Source: Alteromonadaceae bacterium UBA2620 (lineage in GTDB: Bacteria; Pseudomonadota; Gammaproteobacteria; Enterobacterales; Alteromonadaceae). From it: a DNA stretch of 7,700 nt. Shown here piece after piece: positions 5,535 to 7,700 of the stretch. Below the pieces are notes generated by a model, which was not told where the DNA came from, did no database searches, and saw nothing but the letters and a program-made list of their open reading frames with translations. How positions within the stretch are numbered: position 1 is the first letter of the stretch; the number at the start of each line of letters is the position of its first letter. The DNA lies in NCBI GenBank assembly GCA_002339125.1, contig DDJQ01000112.1, forward strand, positions 5,512-13,211, given 5' to 3'. A program made the position numbers and the translations under genes.

Positions 5535-6752
5535 TTATAATGACAGTGTGTCGTTTTTTTCTTGATATCGTTCAATGACTACGTTCAACAACGCCAGCGC
5601 GAGTTCAGTTTTGGGCTGGGCGGGTAAATCACAGCGCCCATCCGGCCAGAACACCTGTAACGCATTGGCGTCACTGTTAAACCCTAAACCGGCAACCGTA
5701 ATGTCATTTGCCGCAATCATATCGAGTTTCTTATCGGCCAGTTTCCGTTTTGCATAAGCTTCAACATCCTGGCTCTCTGCAGCAAAACCAACGCAATATG
5801 GTGGCTTAGGCAAGCCCGCTACTGTTTTAAGGATATCAGGGTTTTTTACAAAAGTAAGTGTTAACTCATCGGCATTTTTCTTGATCTTATTATCCGCGAC
5901 ATTTTCTGCCCGGTAATCGGCAACCGCCGCCGTTGCGATAAAAATATCCTGACTGTTAACCTTGGCCATTACGGCTTCGAGCATCTGCCCGGCACTCTCT
6001 ACATTAATTCGCGTTACCCCGTCTGGCGTGGGTAACGCAACCGGGCCGGCTACCAGAGTTACCTCGGCGCCAAGGTTTCGGGCCTGTTCGGCAATGGCAA
6101 AACCCATTTTGCCTGAGCTGTGGTTAGACAGAAAACGCACCGGGTCCAGGCTTTCCCGGGTTGGGCCCGCGGTAATCAACAAGCGCTTGCCCTGTAACGG
6201 CAGCGGCTTGTTGATTAATGTCGTTAAACACTCAACGATTTTTTCTGGTTCGAGCATCCGGCCAGGGCCAATATCACCACAGGCCTGGGCGCCGTCAGCC
6301 GGGCCGAGAATGTGCGCCTCGAAACTACGTAATAATCGCAGGTTGTGCTGTGTCGGTTTAGCTTTCCACATTTGTTGATTCATGGCAGGAGCAATACACA
6401 CGGTAGCCGAGGTGGCCAGATACACCGTGGTCAGTAAGTCATCGGCAATGCCATGGGCAAGTTTAGCCATGGTGTTGGCGGTAGCCGGCGCTATAAGCAG
6501 AATGTCTGCCCATTTAGCCAGCTCAATATGGCCCATCGCGGCTTCTGCGCTGGGGTCCAGCAAATCAGTGCTCACCGGAAAACCAGACACTGCCTGCAGC
6601 GACAACTCGCTGACAAAGTGCCCGCCGGACTGATTAAGGATCACGCGAACCTGCGCGCCCTGAGCCGTTAATTTACGCACTAAATCCGGGGTTTTATAAG
6701 CCGCTATACCGCCGCTAATCCCCAGTACTATTTTTTTACCTTGTAACGTCAT
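5535..6752 (-). CDS. coaBC: Bifunctional CoaBC: phosphopantothenoylcysteine synthetase/decarboxylase
   Basis: Two successive steps of coenzyme A synthesis in the cytosol: CTP-dependent joining of 4'-phosphopantothenate to cysteine (CoaB, C-terminal half) and FMN-dependent decarboxylation to 4'-phosphopantetheine (CoaC, N-terminal half). The 405-residue protein aligns with E. coli Dfp with the same numbering at key sites. In CoaC these are GISGGIAAYK (11-20), His75 in MGHIELAKW, Asn125 in PAMNQQMW and Cys158 in GAQACGDIGPGRM. In CoaB they are ITAGPTRESLDPVRFLSNHS (193-212, with Arg206 and Asn210), AAVADYR and Lys289 in NKIKK. All catalytic residues are present, so it should be active. The ATG at 6752 gives the standard MTLQGKKIVLG opening. 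It is divergent from radC with a 147-base gap, and slmA follows downstream. Confidence 0.98.
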   Translation of the reverse strand: MTLQGKKIVLGISGGIAAYKTPDLVRKLTAQGAQVRVILNQSGGHFVSELSLQAVSGFPVSTDLLDPSAEAAMGHIELAKWADILLIAPATANTMAKLAHGIADDLLTTVYLATSATVCIAPAMNQQMWKAKPTQHNLRLLRSFEAHILGPADGAQACGDIGPGRMLEPEKIVECLTTLINKPLPLQGKRLLITAGPTRESLDPVRFLSNHSSGKMGFAIAEQARNLGAEVTLVAGPVALPTPDGVTRINVESAGQMLEAVMAKVNSQDIFIATAAVADYRAENVADNKIKKNADELTLTFVKNPDILKTVAGLPKPPYCVGFAAESQDVEAYAKRKLADKKLDMIAANDITVAGLGFNSDANALQVFWPDGRCDLPAQPKTELALALLNVVIERYQEKNDTLSL

Positions 6753-6782
6753 GTGACTATGTCCGACCAGCTAAACAGGGAA

Positions 6783-6811
6783 AGATTAGCATGCGCCGCA
6801 CCAGGTGTGTA
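6783..6811 (-). promoter_or_regulatory. Candidate coaBC promoter
   Basis: On the minus strand TACACA (plus 6806-6811) and TAATCT (plus 6783-6788) are 17 bases apart, with TGC directly before the -10, an extended -10 element. The -10 is about 30 bases before the coaBC ATG. No equally good promoter was found for radC in the same gap. Confidence 0.4.
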
Positions 6812-6863
6812 GCGAAAACCCGGCTCAGGTGCAGTAGTTAGCCGGCTACTTTTCTCTTAGTCT

Positions 6864-6878
6864 GTTGAGGTTATCAAC
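6864..6878 (+). repeat. Short inverted repeat in the radC leader
   Basis: GTTGA-GGTTA-TCAAC, a 5-bp inverted repeat with a 5-base spacer, 21 bases before the radC ATG. It could be an operator or a small 5' hairpin, or chance. The same gap also has a 10-base palindrome TAGCCGGCTA (6839-6848). Confidence 0.3.
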
Positions 6879-6899
6879 GTTACCTTACCGAGAGATGTT

Positions 6900-7580
6900 A
6901 TGACGCTGACCTTACATCACTGGCCCCTACAGGAACGGCCCCGCGAAAGACTGCTCAAGCACGGGCCACAGCAGCTATCCGACACGGAACTGCTGGCGAT
7001 TATTCTGCGCAGTGGCACCCGCGGATTTACCGTGCTGGAACTGGCGGGGACCTTACTGACCCATTTTAGCAGTTTGCGCGGGGTGATCTCTGCCTCCAGT
7101 CACGAACTTTGTGCTGTGCCGGGCATTGGCAAAGCCCGCTATTGTGAATTGCAGGCGGCTATGGAAATCTGCCGCCGCCAACTGGCTGAGCCATTATATA
7201 AACGCTCGGTATTTCATTGCGCCGAAGATGCTAAATTTTACCTGCGGGCTGAGCTGCGCGACTTAAAACAGGAAGTGTTTGGCGTGTTGATGCTCGACAG
7301 CCAGCACCAGCTGATTATGTTCAGAAAGCTGTTTTCCGGTACTATTAATGCGGCGGCTGTTTATCCCCGGGAAATTGTCAGGCAGGTAATTGCCGACCAC
7401 GCTGCAGCGATTATTCTGGTGCATAATCACCCTTCAGGTAATCCCACTCCCAGCGAGGCGGATATTCGCTTAACCCGGGATATTAAACACGCCATGGCGC
7501 TGGTGGATGTTGAGGTGCTCGACCACTTTATTGTGGCCGATAATCAGGTGTGTTCTCTGGCCCAACAGGGCTTAATGTGA
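6900..7580 (+). CDS. radC: RadC family JAMM/MPN+ protein
   Basis: The 226-residue product is a complete RadC (UPF0758) protein, close to the E. coli length. The N-terminal part starts with LTLHHWPLQERPRERLLKHG and carries LSDTELLAIILRSGTRG (26-42) and a helix-hairpin-helix segment AVPGIGKARYCELQAA (72-87). The C-terminal JAMM metalloprotease-like domain has the metal-binding set HNHPSG (His175, His177) and Asp188 in SEADIRLTRD, with Glu125 (KQEVFGVL) as the likely catalytic acid, so the site is intact. The family's true role is unsettled; the old link to DNA repair is disputed, and a hydrolase or mobile-element-associated function has been suggested. The ATG at 6900 is preceded by GAGAG 5 bases upstream. 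It is divergent from coaBC, the order conserved in gammaproteobacteria, where rpmB and rpmG usually follow; they would lie beyond this window. Confidence 0.95.
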   Translation: MTLTLHHWPLQERPRERLLKHGPQQLSDTELLAIILRSGTRGFTVLELAGTLLTHFSSLRGVISASSHELCAVPGIGKARYCELQAAMEICRRQLAEPLYKRSVFHCAEDAKFYLRAELRDLKQEVFGVLMLDSQHQLIMFRKLFSGTINAAAVYPREIVRQVIADHAAAIILVHNHPSGNPTPSEADIRLTRDIKHAMALVDVEVLDHFIVADNQVCSLAQQGLM

Positions 7581-7700
7581 TCAACTGAGCCACCGGTGTG
7601 GTATAAAGGTTGGAAAATTTATACTTTAGTTTGTTTTTTTATACCGGTATATTTTATCTTAAGTTGTACTTTTTTACCAGGGCAAGATCGTACTTTTGTT
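7581..7700. other. AT-rich region downstream of radC, no gene visible
   Basis: The last 120 bases contain no open frame of note. They hold an inverted repeat GTATAAA/TTTATAC (7601-7607 and 7618-7624) followed by a T-rich run to 7640, which could act as a weak radC terminator, and a 12-base perfect palindrome TATACCGGTATA (7640-7651). In related genomes this is where the rpmB-rpmG promoter would lie, but I find no clear -35/-10 pair. Confidence 0.45.

Noticed and set aside
5962..6378. Plus-strand open frame of 138 codons opposite coaBC
   Set aside because: It is fully antisense to the conserved CoaB/CoaC catalytic regions, with no family resemblance and no ribosome site; it is a shadow frame.
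6802..6831. CAGGTG repeated twice in the coaBC-radC gap (6802-6807 and 6826-6831)
   Set aside because: Six bases in two copies is within chance and has no supporting context.
1..7700. Defence island, prophage, CRISPR or other new system
   Set aside because: All large frames are housekeeping, SOS or regulator genes with continuous conserved context; there is no integrase, transposase, repeat array or toxin-antitoxin pair.

Overview
The window looks like chromosomal DNA of a gammaproteobacterium, most likely from the Alteromonadales or a close relative. The reasons are a clear SlmA (the nucleoid-occlusion factor of enterics, vibrios and their relatives), a coaBC/radC divergent pair typical of gammaproteobacteria, an E. 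coli-style LexA box and moderate GC. The genus is inference. Every gene except the last runs on the minus strand.

Positions 1-3193 (minus) hold an SOS mutagenesis cassette in the order imuA, imuB, dnaE2. The genes are packed with gaps of 4 and 2 bases, and dnaE2 runs off the left edge after 361 codons. A near-perfect LexA operator lies 8 bases upstream of the imuA start, so the three genes should form one DNA-damage-induced transcript for error-prone translesion synthesis.

Positions 3230-4126 (minus) hold a pair of small genes: a DUF1820 protein with its own candidate promoter, then an unrecognised membrane-anchored coiled-coil protein. The pair is closed by an intrinsic terminator whose U-tract side adjoins the imuA promoter region.

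Positions 4221-4790 (minus) hold a TetR-family regulator of unknown target, with an inverted repeat that could be its own operator. Positions 4885-5475 (minus) encode SlmA and 5535-6752 (minus) encode CoaBC of coenzyme A synthesis. The dut gene, which sits between coaBC and slmA in E. coli, is absent here. radC (6900-7580, plus) is divergent from coaBC. The last 120 bases hold no gene, only AT-rich sequence with palindromes.

Most of the window is recognisable housekeeping and SOS biology. I see no convincing undescribed system. The most open items are the uncharacterised DUF1820/coiled-coil pair, the TetR operator candidate, the missing dut, and several degenerate sites in the mutasome proteins. 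No rRNA, tRNA, CRISPR array, insertion sequence or phage gene was seen.
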